DNA of 64,000 bases from Coriaria nepalensis (lineage: Eukaryota > Streptophyta > Magnoliopsida > Cucurbitales > Coriariaceae), in the NCBI GenBank assembly GCA_027186245.1, contig CP114482.1:24943209-25007208 (forward strand), given 5' to 3'. The notes under the pieces are model-generated. The model saw nothing but the letters and a program-made list of their open reading frames with translations, was not told the origin of the DNA and did no database searches. This document shows, one piece after another, positions 38,438 through 50,840 of this stretch. The translations under genes and the position numbers were made by a program. How positions within the stretch are numbered: the first letter of the stretch is position 1; each line of letters begins with the position of its first letter.

Positions 38438-41400
38438 AATTGGAAGTTCTGAACGAAAGTCATGTTTGAAGTGCAAAAAAATAGAATTCTTTAGACTTAC
38501 TTTTAAGTGATTTAATGACTAGAGAAGACTCAATGACATGATTTTAAGGCTAAACGAAAGCATCATTTCCTTCAATAGATCAATTGCATGTTTTGCACAA
38601 AAGTTGTGTTTGAAATGCAAAAATTGAATTTGTTTGAATTGATTTCGTATGATTTATTGACTAAAAGTGACTCAATGACATGATTTTAAGGCTATACAAA
38701 TGCATAGTTGCCTTCAAAAGATCCATTGCAAATTGTGCACGAAAGTCGTGGTTGAAGTGCGAAAATAGATTTCGTTCGAATTGCTTTGAAGTGATTTAAT
38801 TACTAGAAGAGACTCAATGACATGATTTCAAGGCTAAACAATGGGTAATTTACTTGATTAGATCAATCGCAAGTTTTGCACAAAAATCTCGTTTAAAGAG
38901 CGAAAATAGGATTCGTTCGAATTGCTTTCAAATGATTTGATGACTACAAGAAACTCGGTGTCAAGATTTTTAGGCTAAAAAGATGCATAGTTGCCTTCAA
39001 TGGTTAAATTGGAAGTTCTGAATGAAAGTCATGTTTGAAGTGCAAAAAAATAGAATTCTTTAGACTTACTTTTAAGTGATTTAATGACTAGAGAAGACTC
39101 AATGACATGATTTTAAGGCTAAACGAAAGCATAATTTCCTTCAATAGATCAATTGCATGTTTTGCACAAAAGTTGTGTTTGAAATGCAAAAATTGAATTT
39201 GTTTGAATTGATTTCGTATGATTTATTGACTAAAAGTGACTCAATGACATGATTTTAAGGCTATACAAATGCATAGTTGCCTTCCAAAGATCCATTGCAA
39301 ATTGTGCACGAAAGTCGTGGTTGAAGTGCGAAAATAGATTTCGTTCGAATTGCTTTGAAGTGATTTAATTACTAGAAGAGACACAATGACATGATTTCGA
39401 GGCTAAAGAATGGGTAATTTACTTGATTAGATCAATTGCAAGTTATGCACAAAAGTCTCGTTTAAAGAGCGAAAATAGAATTCGTTCGAATTGGTTTCAA
39501 ATGATTTGATGACTACAAGAAACTCGATGACAAGATTTTAAGGATAAAAAGATGCACAGTTATCGTGAATGGTTGAATTGGAAGTTCTGAACGAAAGTTG
39601 TGTTTGAAGTGTGAAAAAGTAGAATTTTTTAGACTTACTTTTAATCGATTAAAGGACTAGAGAAGACTCAATGACATGATTTTAAGGCTAAACAAACGCA
39701 TAATCGCCTTCAATAGATCAATTGAATGTTTTGCACAAAAGTTTTGTTTGAAATGCGAAAATAGAATTTGTTTGAATTGATTTCGTATGATTTATTGACT
39801 AAAAGTGACTCAATGACTTGATTTTAAGGCTATACAAATGCATAGTTGCCTTCAAAAGATCCATTGCAAATTGTGCACGAAAGTCGTGGTTGAAGTGCGA
39901 AAATAGATTTCGTTCGAATTGCTTTGAAGTGATTTAATTACTAGAAGAGACTCAATGACATGATTTCAAGGCTAAACAATGGGTAATTTACTTGATTAGA
40001 TCAATCGCAAGTTTTGCACAAAAATCTCGTTTAAAGAGCGAAAATAGGATTCGTTCGAATTGCTTTCAAATGATTTGATGACTACAAGAAACTCGGTGTC
40101 AAGATTTTTAGGCTAAAAAGATGCATAGTTGCCGTCAGTGGTTGAATTGGAAGTTCTGAACGAAAGTCGTGTTTGAATTGCGAAAAAGTAGAATTCTTTA
40201 GACTTACTTTTAAGTGATTTAATGACTAGAGAAGACTCAATGACATGATTTTAAGGCTAAACGAAAGCATAATTTCCTTCAATAGATCAATTGCATGTTT
40301 TGCACAAAAGTTGTGTTTGAAATGCAAAAATTGAATTTGTTTGAATTGATTTCGTATGATTTATTGACTAAAAGTGACTCAATGACATGATTTTAAGGCT
40401 ATACAAATGCATAGTTGCCTTCAAAAGATCCATTGCAAATTGTGCACGAAAGTCGTGGTTGAAGTGCGAAAATAGATTTCGTTCGAATTGCTTTGAAGTG
40501 ATTTAATTACTAGAAGAGACTCAATGACATGATTTCAAGGCTAAACAATGGGTAATTTACTTGATTAGATCAATCGCAAGTTTTGCACAAAAATCTCGTT
40601 TAAAGAGCGAAAATAGGATTCGTTCGAATTGCTTTCAAATGATTTGATGACTACAAGAAACTCGGTGTCAAGATTTTTAGGCTAAAAAGATGCATAGTTG
40701 CCGTCAGTGGTTGAATTGGAAGTTCTGAACGAAAGTCGTGTTTGAAGTGCGAAAAAGTAGAATTCTTTCGACTTACTTTTAATTGATTTAATGACTAGAG
40801 AAGAGTTAATGACATGATTTTAAGGCTAAACGAAAGCATAATTGCCTTTAATAGATCAATTGCATGTTTTGCACAAAAGTTGTGTTTGAAATGCGAAAAT
40901 AGAATTTGCTTGAATTGATTACGTATGATTTATTGACTAAAAGTGACTCAATGACATGATTTTAAGGCTATACAAATGCATAGTTGCCTTCGAAAGATCC
41001 ATTGCAAATTATGCACGAAAGTCGTGGTTCAAGTGCGAAAATAGATTTCGTTTGAATTGCTTTGAAGCGATTTAATTACTAGAAGAGAGACAATGACATG
41101 ATTTCGAAGCTAAAGAATGGGTAATTTACTTGAATATATCAATCACAAGTTATGCACAAAAGTCTCGTTTAAAGAGCGAAAATAGAATTCGTTCGAATTG
41201 CTTTCAAATGATTTGATGACAACAAGAGACTCAATGACATGATTTTAAGGCTAGAAAGATGCATAGTTCCCTTCAATGGTTGAATTGGAAGTTCTGAACG
41301 AAAGTCGTGTTTGAAGTGCGAAAAAGTAGAATTTTTTAGACTTACTTTTAATTGATTTAATGACTAGAGAAGACTAAACAACATGATTTTAAGTCTAAAC

Positions 41401-42599
41401 AAACGCATAATTGCCTTCAATAGATCAATTGCATGTTTTGCACAAAAGTTGTGTTTGATATGTGAAAATAGAATTTGTTTGAATTGATTTCGTATGATTT
41501 ATTGACTCAAAGTGGCTCAATGACCTGATTTTAAGGCTATACAAATGCATAGTTTCCCTCAAAAGATCCATTGCAAATTATGCACGAAAGTCGTGGTTGA
41601 AGTGCGAAAATAGATTTCGTTCGAATTGCTTTGAAGTGATTTAATTACTAGAATAGACTCAATGACATGTTTTCAAGGCGAAACAATGGGTAATTTACTT
41701 GAATAGATCAATCGCAGGTTATGCACAAAAGTCTCGTTTAAAGAGCGAAAATAGAATTCGTTCAAATTGCTTTCAAATGATTTGATGACAACAAGAGACT
41801 CAATGACATGATTTTAAGGCTAAAAAGATGCATAGTTGCCTTCAATGGTTAAATTCGAAGTTCTGAACGAAAGTCGTGTTTGAAGTGCAAAAAAATAGAA
41901 TTCTTTAGACTTACTTTTAATTGATTTAATGACTAGAGAAGACTCAATGACATGATTTTAAGGCTAAACGAAAGCATAATTTCCTCCAATAGATCAATTG
42001 CATGTTTTGCACAAAAGTTGTGTTTGAAATGCGAAAATAGAATTTGTTTGAATGGATTTCGTATGATTTATTGACTAAAAGTGACTCAATGACATGATTT
42101 TAAGGCTATACAAATGCATAGTTGCCTTCAAAAGATCCATTGCAAATTGTGCACGAAAGTCGTGGTTGAAGTGCGAAAATAGATTTCGTTCGAATTGCTT
42201 TGAAGTGATTTAATTACTAGAAGAGACTCAATGACATGATTTCAAGGCTAAACAATGGGTAATTTACTTGATTAGATCAATCGCAAGTTATGCAGAAAAA
42301 TCACATTGAAAGAGCGAAAATAGAATTCGTTCGAATTGGTTTCAAATGATTTGATGACTGCAAGAAATTCGATGACAAGATTTTTAGGCTAAAAAGATGC
42401 ATAGTTGCCGTCAGTGGTTGAATTGGAAGTTCTGAACGAAAGTCGTGTTTGAAGTGCGAAAAAGTAGAATTCTTTCGACTTACTTTTAATCGATTAAATG
42501 ACTAGAGAAGACTTAATGACATGATTTTAAGGCTAAACGAAAGCATAATTGCCCTCAATAGATCAATTGCATGTTTTGCACAGAAGTTGTGTTTGAAAT
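38438..42599 (+). repeat. Second HOR subfamily, middle part
   Basis: Eight B anchors (38,438, 39,007, 39,576, 40,145, 40,714, 41,283, 41,852, 42,421) are spaced by exactly 569 bp. A variant A monomer, ACTCGGTGTCAAGATTTTTAG, occurs at about 38,953, 40,092 and 40,661, and D copies with TTGCAAATTGTGCACG accompany it. Those HORs are near-identical, showing local amplification of one variant. Otherwise variants alternate as in the preceding segment. Confidence 0.85.
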
Positions 42600-45500
42600 G
42601 CGAAAATAGAATTTGTTTGAATTGATTACGTATGATTTATTGACTAAAAGTGACTCAATGACATGATTTTAAGGCTATACAAATGCATAGTTGCCTTCAA
42701 AAGATCCATTGCAAATTATGCACGAAAGTCGTGGTTCAAGTGCGAAAATAGATTTCATTCGAATTGCTTTGAAGTGATTTAATTACTAGAAGAGACCCAA
42801 TGACATGATTTCAAGGCTAAAGAATGGGTAATTTACTTGAATAGATCAATCGCAGGTTATGCACAAAAGTCTCGTTTAAAGAGCGAAAATAGAATTCGTT
42901 CAAATTGCTTTCAAATGATTTGATGAGTACAAGAGACTCAATGACATGATTGCAAGGCTAAAAAGATACATAGTTGCCTTCAATGGTTGAATTGGAAGTT
43001 CTGAATGAAAGTCATGTTTGATGTGCGAAAAAATAGAATTCTTTAAACTTACTTTTAATTGATTTAATGACTAGGGAAGACTCAATGACATGATTTTAAG
43101 GCTAAACGAAAGCATAATTTCCTTCAATAGATCAATTGCATGTTTTGCACAAAAGTTGTGTTTGAAATGCGAAAATAAAAGTTGTTTGAATTGATTTCGT
43201 ATGATTTATTGTCTAAAAGTGGCTCAATGACATGATTTTAAGGCTATACAAATGCATAGTTGCCTTCAAAAGATCCATTGCAAATTATGCACGAAAGTCG
43301 TGGTTCAAGTGCGAAAATAGATTTCGTTCGAATTGCTTTGAAGTGATTTAATTACTAGAAGAGACTCAATGGCATGATTTCAAGGCTAAACAATGGGTAA
43401 TTTACTTGAATAGATCAATCGCAAGTTATGCACAAAAGTATCGTTTAAAGAGCCAAAATAGAATTCGTTCGAATTGCTTTCAAATGATTTGATGACAATA
43501 AGAGACTCAATGACATGATTTTAAGGCTAAAAAGATGCATAGTTGCCTTCAATGGTTAAATTGGAAGTTCTGAACGAAAGTCATGTTTGAAGTGCAAAAA
43601 AATAGAATTCTTTAGACTTACTTTTAATTGATTTAATGACTAGAGAAGACTCAATGACATGATTTTAAGGCTAAACGAAAGCATAATTTCCTTCAATAGA
43701 TCAATTGCATGTTTTGCACAAGTGTTGACTTTGAAATGCGAAAATATAATTTGTTTGAAGTGATTTCGTATGATTTATTGACTAAAAGTGACTCAATGAC
43801 ATGATTTTAAGGCTATACAAATGGATAGTTGCCTTCAAAAGATCCATTGCAAATTGTGCACGAAAGTCGTGGTTGAAGTGCGAAAATAGATTTCGTTCGA
43901 ATTGCTTTGAAGTGATTTAATTACTAGAAGAGACTCAACGACATGATTTCAAGGCTGAACAATGGGTAATTTACTTGATTAGATCAATCGCAAGTTATGC
44001 ACAAAAATCTCGTTTAAAGAGCGAAAATAGAATTCGTTCGAACTGGTTTCAAATGATTTGATGACTACAAGAAACTCGATGACAAGACTTTTAGGCTAAA
44101 AAGATGCATAGTTGCCGTCAGTGGTTGAATTGGAAGTTCTGAACGAAAGTCATGCTTAAAGTGCGAAAAAGTAGAATTCTTTCGACTTACTATTAATTGA
44201 TTTAATGAGTAGAGAAGACTCAATGACACGATTTTAAGGCTAAACGAAAGCATAATTGCCTTCAATAGATCAATTGCATGTTTTGCACAAAAGTTGTGTT
44301 TGAAATGCGAAAATAAAAGTTGTTTGAATTGATTTCGTATGATTTATTGACTAAAAGTGGCTCAATGACATGATGTTAAGGCAATACAAACGCATAGTTG
44401 CCTTCAAAATATCCATTGCAAATTATGCATGAAAGTCGTGGTTGAAGTGCGAAAATAGATTTCGTTCGAATTGCTTTGAAGTGATTTAATTACTAGAAGA
44501 GACTCAATGACATGATATCAAGGCTAAACAATGGGTAATTTACTTGAATAGATCAATCGCAAGTTATGGACAAAAGTCTCGTTTAAAGAGCGAAAATAGA
44601 ATTCGTTCGAATTGGTTTCAAATGATTTGATGACTACAAAAAACTCGATGACATGATTTTTAGGCTAAAAAGATGCATAGTTGCCGTCAGTGGTTGAATT
44701 GGAAGTTCTGAACGAAAGTCGTGTTTGAAGTGCGAAAAAGTAGAATTCTTTCGCCTTACTTTTAATCGATTAAATGACTAGAGAAAACGTAATGACATGA
44801 TTTTAAGGCTAAACGAAAGCATAATTGCCTTCAATAGATCAATTGCATGTTTTGCACAAAAGTTGTGTTTGAAATGCGAAAATAGAATTTGTTTGAATTG
44901 ATTACGTATGATTTATTGACTAAAAGTGACTCAATGACATGATTTTAAGGCTATACAAATGCATAGTTGCCTTCAAAAGATCCATTGCAAATTATGCACG
45001 AAAGTCGTGGTTGAAGTGCGAAAATAGATTTCGTTCGAACTGCTTTGAAATGATTTAATTACTAGAAGAGACACAATGGCATGATTTCAAGGCTAAGCAA
45101 TGGGTAATTTACTTGAATAGATCAATCGCAAGTTATGCACAAAAGTATCGTTTAAAGAGCCAAAATAGAATTCGTTCGAATTGCTTTCAAATGATTTGAT
45201 GACAACAAGAGACTCAATGACATGATTTTAAGGCTAAAAAGATGCATAGTTGCCTTCAATGGTTAAATTCGAAGTTCTGAACGAAAGTCGTGTTTGAAGT
45301 GTGAAAAAGTAGAATTTTTTAGACTTACGTTTAATCGATTAAATGACTAGAGAAGACTCAATGACATGATTTTAAGGCTAAACAAACGCATAATCACCTT
45401 CAATAGATCAATTGCATGTTTTGCACAAAAGTTGGGTTTGAAATGCGAAAATAGAATTTGTTTGAATTGATTACGTATGATTTATTGACTAAAAGTGACT

Positions 45501-45920
45501 CAATGACATGATCTTAAGGCTATACAAATGCATAGTTGCCTTCAAAATATCCATTGCAGATTGTGCACGAAAGTCGTGGTTGAAGTGTGAAAATAGATTT
45601 CGTTCGAATTGCTTTGAAGTGATTTAATTACTAGAAGAGACTCAATGACATGATTTCAAGGCTAAACAATGGGTAATTTACTTGATTAGATCAATCGCAA
45701 GTTATGCACAAAAATCTCATTTAAAGAGCGAAAATAGAATTCGTTCGAATTGGTTTCAAATGATTTGATGACTACAAGAAACTCGATGACAAGATTTTTA
45801 GGCTAAAAAGATGCATAGTTGCCGTCAGTGGTTGAATTGGAAGTTCTGAACGAAAGTCGTGTTTGAAGTGCGAAAAAGTAGAATTCTTTAGACTTACTTT
45901 TAATCGATTAAATGACTAGA
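42600..45920 (+). repeat. 3.3-kb segment duplicated 4.55 kb downstream, copy 1
   Basis: This segment contains rare words that recur at an offset of 4,551-4,552 bp: TGATGAGTACAAGAG with ATTGCAAGGC (42,92x and 47,47x), GTCATGTTTGATGTGCG, GTCATGCTTAAAGTGCGAAA (44,150 and 48,701), TTCGCCTTAC and GACTTACGTTTAATCG (45,322 and 49,873). Copy 2 differs at a few per cent of positions, so this event is older than the 11,375-bp duplication. The left edge is placed only approximately because variants change gradually. Confidence 0.75.
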
Positions 45921-47149
45921 GAAGACTTAATGACATGATTTTAAGGCTAAACGAAAGCATAATTGCCTTCAATAGATCAATTGCATGTTTTGCACAAAAG
46001 TTGTGCTTGAAATGCGAAAATAGAATTTGTTTGAATTGATTACATATGATTTATTGACTAAAAGTGACTCAATGACATGATTTTAAGGCTATACAAATGC
46101 ATAGTTGCCTTCAAAAGATCCATTGCAAATTATGCACGAAAGTCGTGGTTGAAGTGCGAAAATAGATTTCGTTCGAATTGCTTTGAAGTGATTTAATTAC
46201 TAGAAGAGACACAATGGCATGATTTCAAGGCTAAACAATGGGTAATTTACTTGAATAGATCAAGCGCAAGTTATGCACAAAAGTCTCGTTTAAAGAGCCA
46301 AAATAGAATTCGTTTGAATTGCTTTCAAATGATTTGATGACAACAAGAGACTCAATGACATGATTTTAAGGCTAAAAAGATGCATAGTTGCCTTCAATGG
46401 TTAAATTGGAAGTTCTGAACGAAAGTCTTGTTTGAAGTGCAAAAAAATAGAATTCTTTAGACTTACTTTTAATTGATTTAATGACTAGAGAAGACTCAAT
46501 GACATGATTTTAAGGCTAAACGAAAGCATAATTTCCTTCAATAGATCAATTGCATGTTTTGCACAAAAGTTGTGTTTAAAATGCGAAAATAAAAGTTGTT
46601 TGAATTGATTTCGTATGATTTATTGACTAAAAGTGACTCAATGACTTGATTTTAAGGCTATACAAATGCATAGTTGCCTTCAAAAGATCCATTGCAGATT
46701 GTGCACGAAAGTTGTGGTTGAAGTGCGAAAATAGATTTCGTTCGAATTGCTTTGAAGTGATTTAATTACTAGAAGAGACACAACGGCATGATTTCAAGGC
46801 TACACAATGGGTAATTTACTTGAATAGATCAATCGCGAGTTATGCACAAAAGTATCGTTTAAAGAGCCAAAATAGAATTCTTTCGAATTGCTTTCAAATG
46901 ATTTGATGACAACTAGAGACACAATGACATGATTTTAAGGCTAAAAAGATGCATAGTTGCCTTCAATGGTTAAATTGGAAGTTCTGAACGAAAGTCGTGT
47001 TTGAAGTGCCAAAAAATAGAATTCTTTAGAATTACTTTTAATTGATTTAATGACTAGAGAAGACTCAATGACATGATTTTAAGGCTAAACGAAAGCATAA
47101 TTTCCTTCAATAGATCAATTGCATGTTTTGCACAAAAGTTGTGTTTGAA
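45921..47149 (+). repeat. HORs between the two 3.3-kb segments
   Basis: About two ordinary 569-bp HORs (B anchors 46,404 and 46,973) of the second subfamily lie here. They carry GACAACAAGAGACTC-type and GACAACTAGAGAC-type A monomers and the TTTAGACTTAC form of B. I see nothing else in this stretch. Confidence 0.8.
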
Positions 47150-50100
47150 ATGCGAAAATAGAATTTGTTTGAATTGATTACGTATGATTTATTGACTAAA
47201 AGTGACTCAATGACATGATTTTAAGGCTATACAAATGCATAGTTGCCTTCAAAAGATCCATTACAAATTATGCACGAAAGTCGTGGTTCAAGTGCGAAAA
47301 TAGATTTCGTTCGAATTGCTTTGAAGTGATTTAATTACTAGAAGAGACACAATGACATGATTTCAAGGCTAAACAATGGGTAATTTACTTGAATAGATCA
47401 ATCGCAAGTTATGCACAAAAGTCTCGTTTAAAGAGCGAAAATAGAATTCGTTCAAATTGCTTTCAAATGATTTGATGAGTACAAGAGACTCAATGACATG
47501 ATTGCAAGGCTAAAAAGATACATAGTTGCCTTCAATGGTTGAATTGGAAGTTCTGAATGAAAGTCATGTTTGATGTGCGAAAAAATAGAATTCTTGAAAC
47601 TTACTTTTAATTGATTTAATGACTATGGAAGACTCAATGACATGATTTTAAGGCTAAACGAAAGCATAATTTCCTTCAATAGATCAATTGCATGTTTTGC
47701 ACAAAAGTTGTGTTTGACATGCGAAAATAAAAGTTGTTTGAATTGATTTCGTATGATTTATTGACTAAAAGTGGCTCAATGACATGATTTTAAGGCTATA
47801 CAAATGCATAGTTGCCTTCAATAGATCCATTGCAAATTATGCACGAAAGTCGCGGTTCAAGTGCGAAAATAGATTTCGTTCGAATTGCTTTGAAGTGATT
47901 TAATTACTAGAAGAGACTCAATGGCATGATTTCAAGGCTAAACAAGGGGTAATTTACTTGAATAGATCAATCGCAAGTTATGCACAAAAGTCTCGTTTAA
48001 AGAGCAAAAATAGAATTCGTTCGAATTGCTTTCAAATGATTTGATGACAACAAGAGACTCAATGACATGATTTTAAGGCTAAAAAGATGCATAGTTGCCT
48101 TCAATGTTTAAATTGGAAGTTCTGAACGAAAGTCATGTTTGAAGTGCAAAAAAATAGAATTCTTTAGACTTACTTTTAATTGATTTAATGACTAGAGAAG
48201 ACTCAATGACATGATTTTAAGGCTAAACGAAAGCATAGTTTCCTTCAATAGATCAATTGCATGTTTTGCACAAAAGTTGACTTTGAAATGCGAAAATATA
48301 ATTTGTTTGAACTGATTTCGTATGATTTATTGACTAAAAGTGACTCAATGACATGATTTTAAGGCCATACAAATTCATAGTTGCCTTCAAAAGATCCATT
48401 GCAAATTGTCCACGAAAGTCGTGGTTGAAGTGCGAAAATAGATTTCGTTCGAATTGCTTTGAAGTGATTTAATTACTAGAAGAGACTCAACGACATGATT
48501 TCAAGGCTAGACAATGGGTAATTTACTTGATTAGATAAATCGCAAGTTATGCACAAAAATCTCGTTTAAAGAGCGAAGATAGAATTCATTCGAATTGGTT
48601 TCAAATGATTTGATGACTACAAGAAACTCGATGACAAGATTTTTAGGCTAAAAAGATGCATAGTTGCCGTCAGTGGTTGAATTGGAATTCTGAACGAAAG
48701 TCATGCTTAAAGTGCGAAACAGTAGAATTCTTTCGACTTACTTTTAATTGATTTAATGAGTAGAGAAGACTCAATGACACGATTTTAAGGCTAAACGAAA
48801 GCATAATTACCTTCAATAGATCAATTGCATGTTTTGCACAAAAGTTGTGTTTGAAATGCGAAAATAAAAGTTGTTTGAATTGATCTCGTATGATTTATTG
48901 ACTAAAAGTGGCTCAATGACATGATTTTAAGGCTATACAAACGCATAGTTGCCTTCAAAATATCCATTGCAAATTATGCATGAAAGTCGTGGTTGAAGTG
49001 CGAAAATAGATTTCGTTCGAATTGCTTTGAATTGATTTAATTACTAGAGGTGACTCAATGACATGATATCAAGGCTAAACAATGGGTAATTTACTTGAAT
49101 AGATCAATCGCAAGTTATGGACAAAAGTCTCGTTTGAAGGGCGAAAATAGCATTCGTTCGAATTGGTTTCAAATGATTTGATGACTACAAAAAACTCGAT
49201 GACAAGATTTTTAGGCTAAAAAGATGCATAGTTGCCGTCAGTGGTTGAATTGGAAGTTCTGAACGAAAGTCGTGTTTGAAGTGCGAAAAAGTAGAATTCT
49301 TTCGCCTTACTTTTAATCGATTAAATGACTAGAGAAGACTTAATGACATGATTTTAAGGCTAAACGAAAGCATAATTGCCTTCAATAGATCAATTGCATG
49401 TTTTGCACAAAAGTTGTGTTTGAAATGCGAAAATAGAATTTGTTTGAATTGATTACGTATGATTTATTGACTAAAAGTGACTCAATGACATGAATTTAAG
49501 GCTATACAAATGCATAGTTGCCTTCAAAAGATCCATTGCAAATTATGCACGAAAGTCGTGGTTGAAGTGCGAAAATAGATTTCGTTCGAACTGCTTTGAA
49601 GTGATTTAATTACTAGAAGAGACACAATGGCATGATTTCAAGGCTAAACAATGGGTAATTTACTTGAAAAGATCAATCGCAAGTTATGCACAAAAGTATC
49701 GTTTAAAGAGCCAAAATAGAATTCATTCGAATTGCTTTCAAATGATTTGATGACAACAAGAGACTCAATGACATGATTTTAAGGCCAAAAAGATGCATAG
49801 TTGCCTTCAATGGTTAAATTGGAAGTTCTGAACGAAAGTCGTGTTTGAAGTGTGAAAAAGTAGAATTTTTTAGACTTACGTTTAATCGATTAAATGACTA
49901 GAGAAGACTCAATGACATGATTTTAAGGCTAAACAAACGCATAATCGCCTTCAATAGATCAATTGCATGTTTTGCACAAAAGTTGTGTTTGAAATGCGAA
50001 AATAGAATTTGTTTGAATTGATCACGTATGATTTATTGACTAAAGGTGACTCAATGACATGATTTTAAGGCTATACAAATGCACAGTTGCCTTCAAAATA

Positions 50101-50410
50101 TCCATTGCAGATTATGCACGAAAGTCGTGGTTGAAGTGCGAAAATAGATTTCGTTCGAATTGCTTTGAAGTGATTTAATTACTAGAAGAGACTCAATGAC
50201 ATGATTTCAAGGCTAAACAATGGGTAATTTACTTTTCGTTCGAATTGCTTTCAAACGATTTGATGACTACAAGAAACTCGATGACAAGATTTTTAGGCTA
50301 AAAAAATGCATAGTTGCCGTCAGTGGTTGAATTGGAAGTTTGAACGAAAGTAGTGTTTGAACTGCGAAAAAGTAGAATTCTTTAGACTTACTTTTAATCG
50401 ATTAAATGAC
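47150..50410 (+). repeat. 3.3-kb segment, copy 2
   Basis: This is the counterpart of 42,600-45,920. It preserves the rare landmarks in order, with private substitutions and a 1-bp deletion in B at 48,68x (GGAATTCTG instead of GGAAGTTCTG), which changes the offset from 4,552 to 4,551. Its last HOR has lost 56 bp near 50,235, which copy 1 retains at 45,684-45,739, so the deletion happened after this duplication. Similarity ends at about 50,410, where copy 2 reads GATTTTGAGGCTAAACAAACG and copy 1 GATTTTAAGGCTAAACGAAAG. Confidence 0.75.
49817..50329 (+). repeat. 513-bp HOR with a 56-bp deletion in monomer A
   Basis: The B-to-B interval is 513 bp. At 50,231 TTTACTT joins directly to TTCGTTCGAATTGC; the 56 bases that normally intervene (end of D and first part of A, intact in the equivalent HOR at 45,684-45,739) are missing, and 569 minus 56 is exactly 513. 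There is no obvious microhomology at the junction. The perfect dyad in A loses its first half. Confidence 0.9.
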
Positions 50411-50840
50411 TAGAGAAGACTCAATGACATGATTTTGAGGCTAAACAAACGCATAATTGCCTTCAGTAGATCAATTGCATGTTTTGCACAAAAGTTGTGT
50501 TTGAAATGCGAAAATAGAATTTGTTTGAATTGATTTCGTATGATTTATTGACTAAAAGTGACTCAATGACATGATTTAAGGCTATACAAATGCATAGTTG
50601 CCTACAAAAGATCCATTGCAGATTGTGCACGAAAGTCGTGGTTGAAGTGCGAAAATAGATTTCGTTCGAATTGCTTTGAAGTGATTTAATTACTAGAAGA
50701 GACTCAATGACATGATTTCAAGGCTAAACAATGGGTAATTTACTTTTCGTTCGAATTGCGTTCAAATGATCTGATGACTACAAGAAACTCGATGACAAGA
50801 TTTTTAGGCTAAAAAGATGCATAGTTGCCGTCAGTGGTTG
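50330..50840 (+). repeat. 511-bp HOR sharing the same 56-bp deletion
   Basis: The same junction, TTTACTTTTCGTTCGAATTG, recurs 511 bp downstream at 50,741. This HOR and the next B also share the rare AAAGTAGTGTTTGAACTGCG variant with the preceding B. The deleted HOR was therefore duplicated once, rather than deleted twice. Two extra single-base losses (GAAGTTTGAACG at 50,336 and CATGATTTAAGGC at 50,571) account for 511 rather than 513. Confidence 0.9.

Noticed and set aside
50225..50240. Misassembly explaining the missing 56 bp
   Set aside because: The same junction occurs again 511 bp downstream with linked variants, which a random misjoin would not produce. A read-level check is still sensible.
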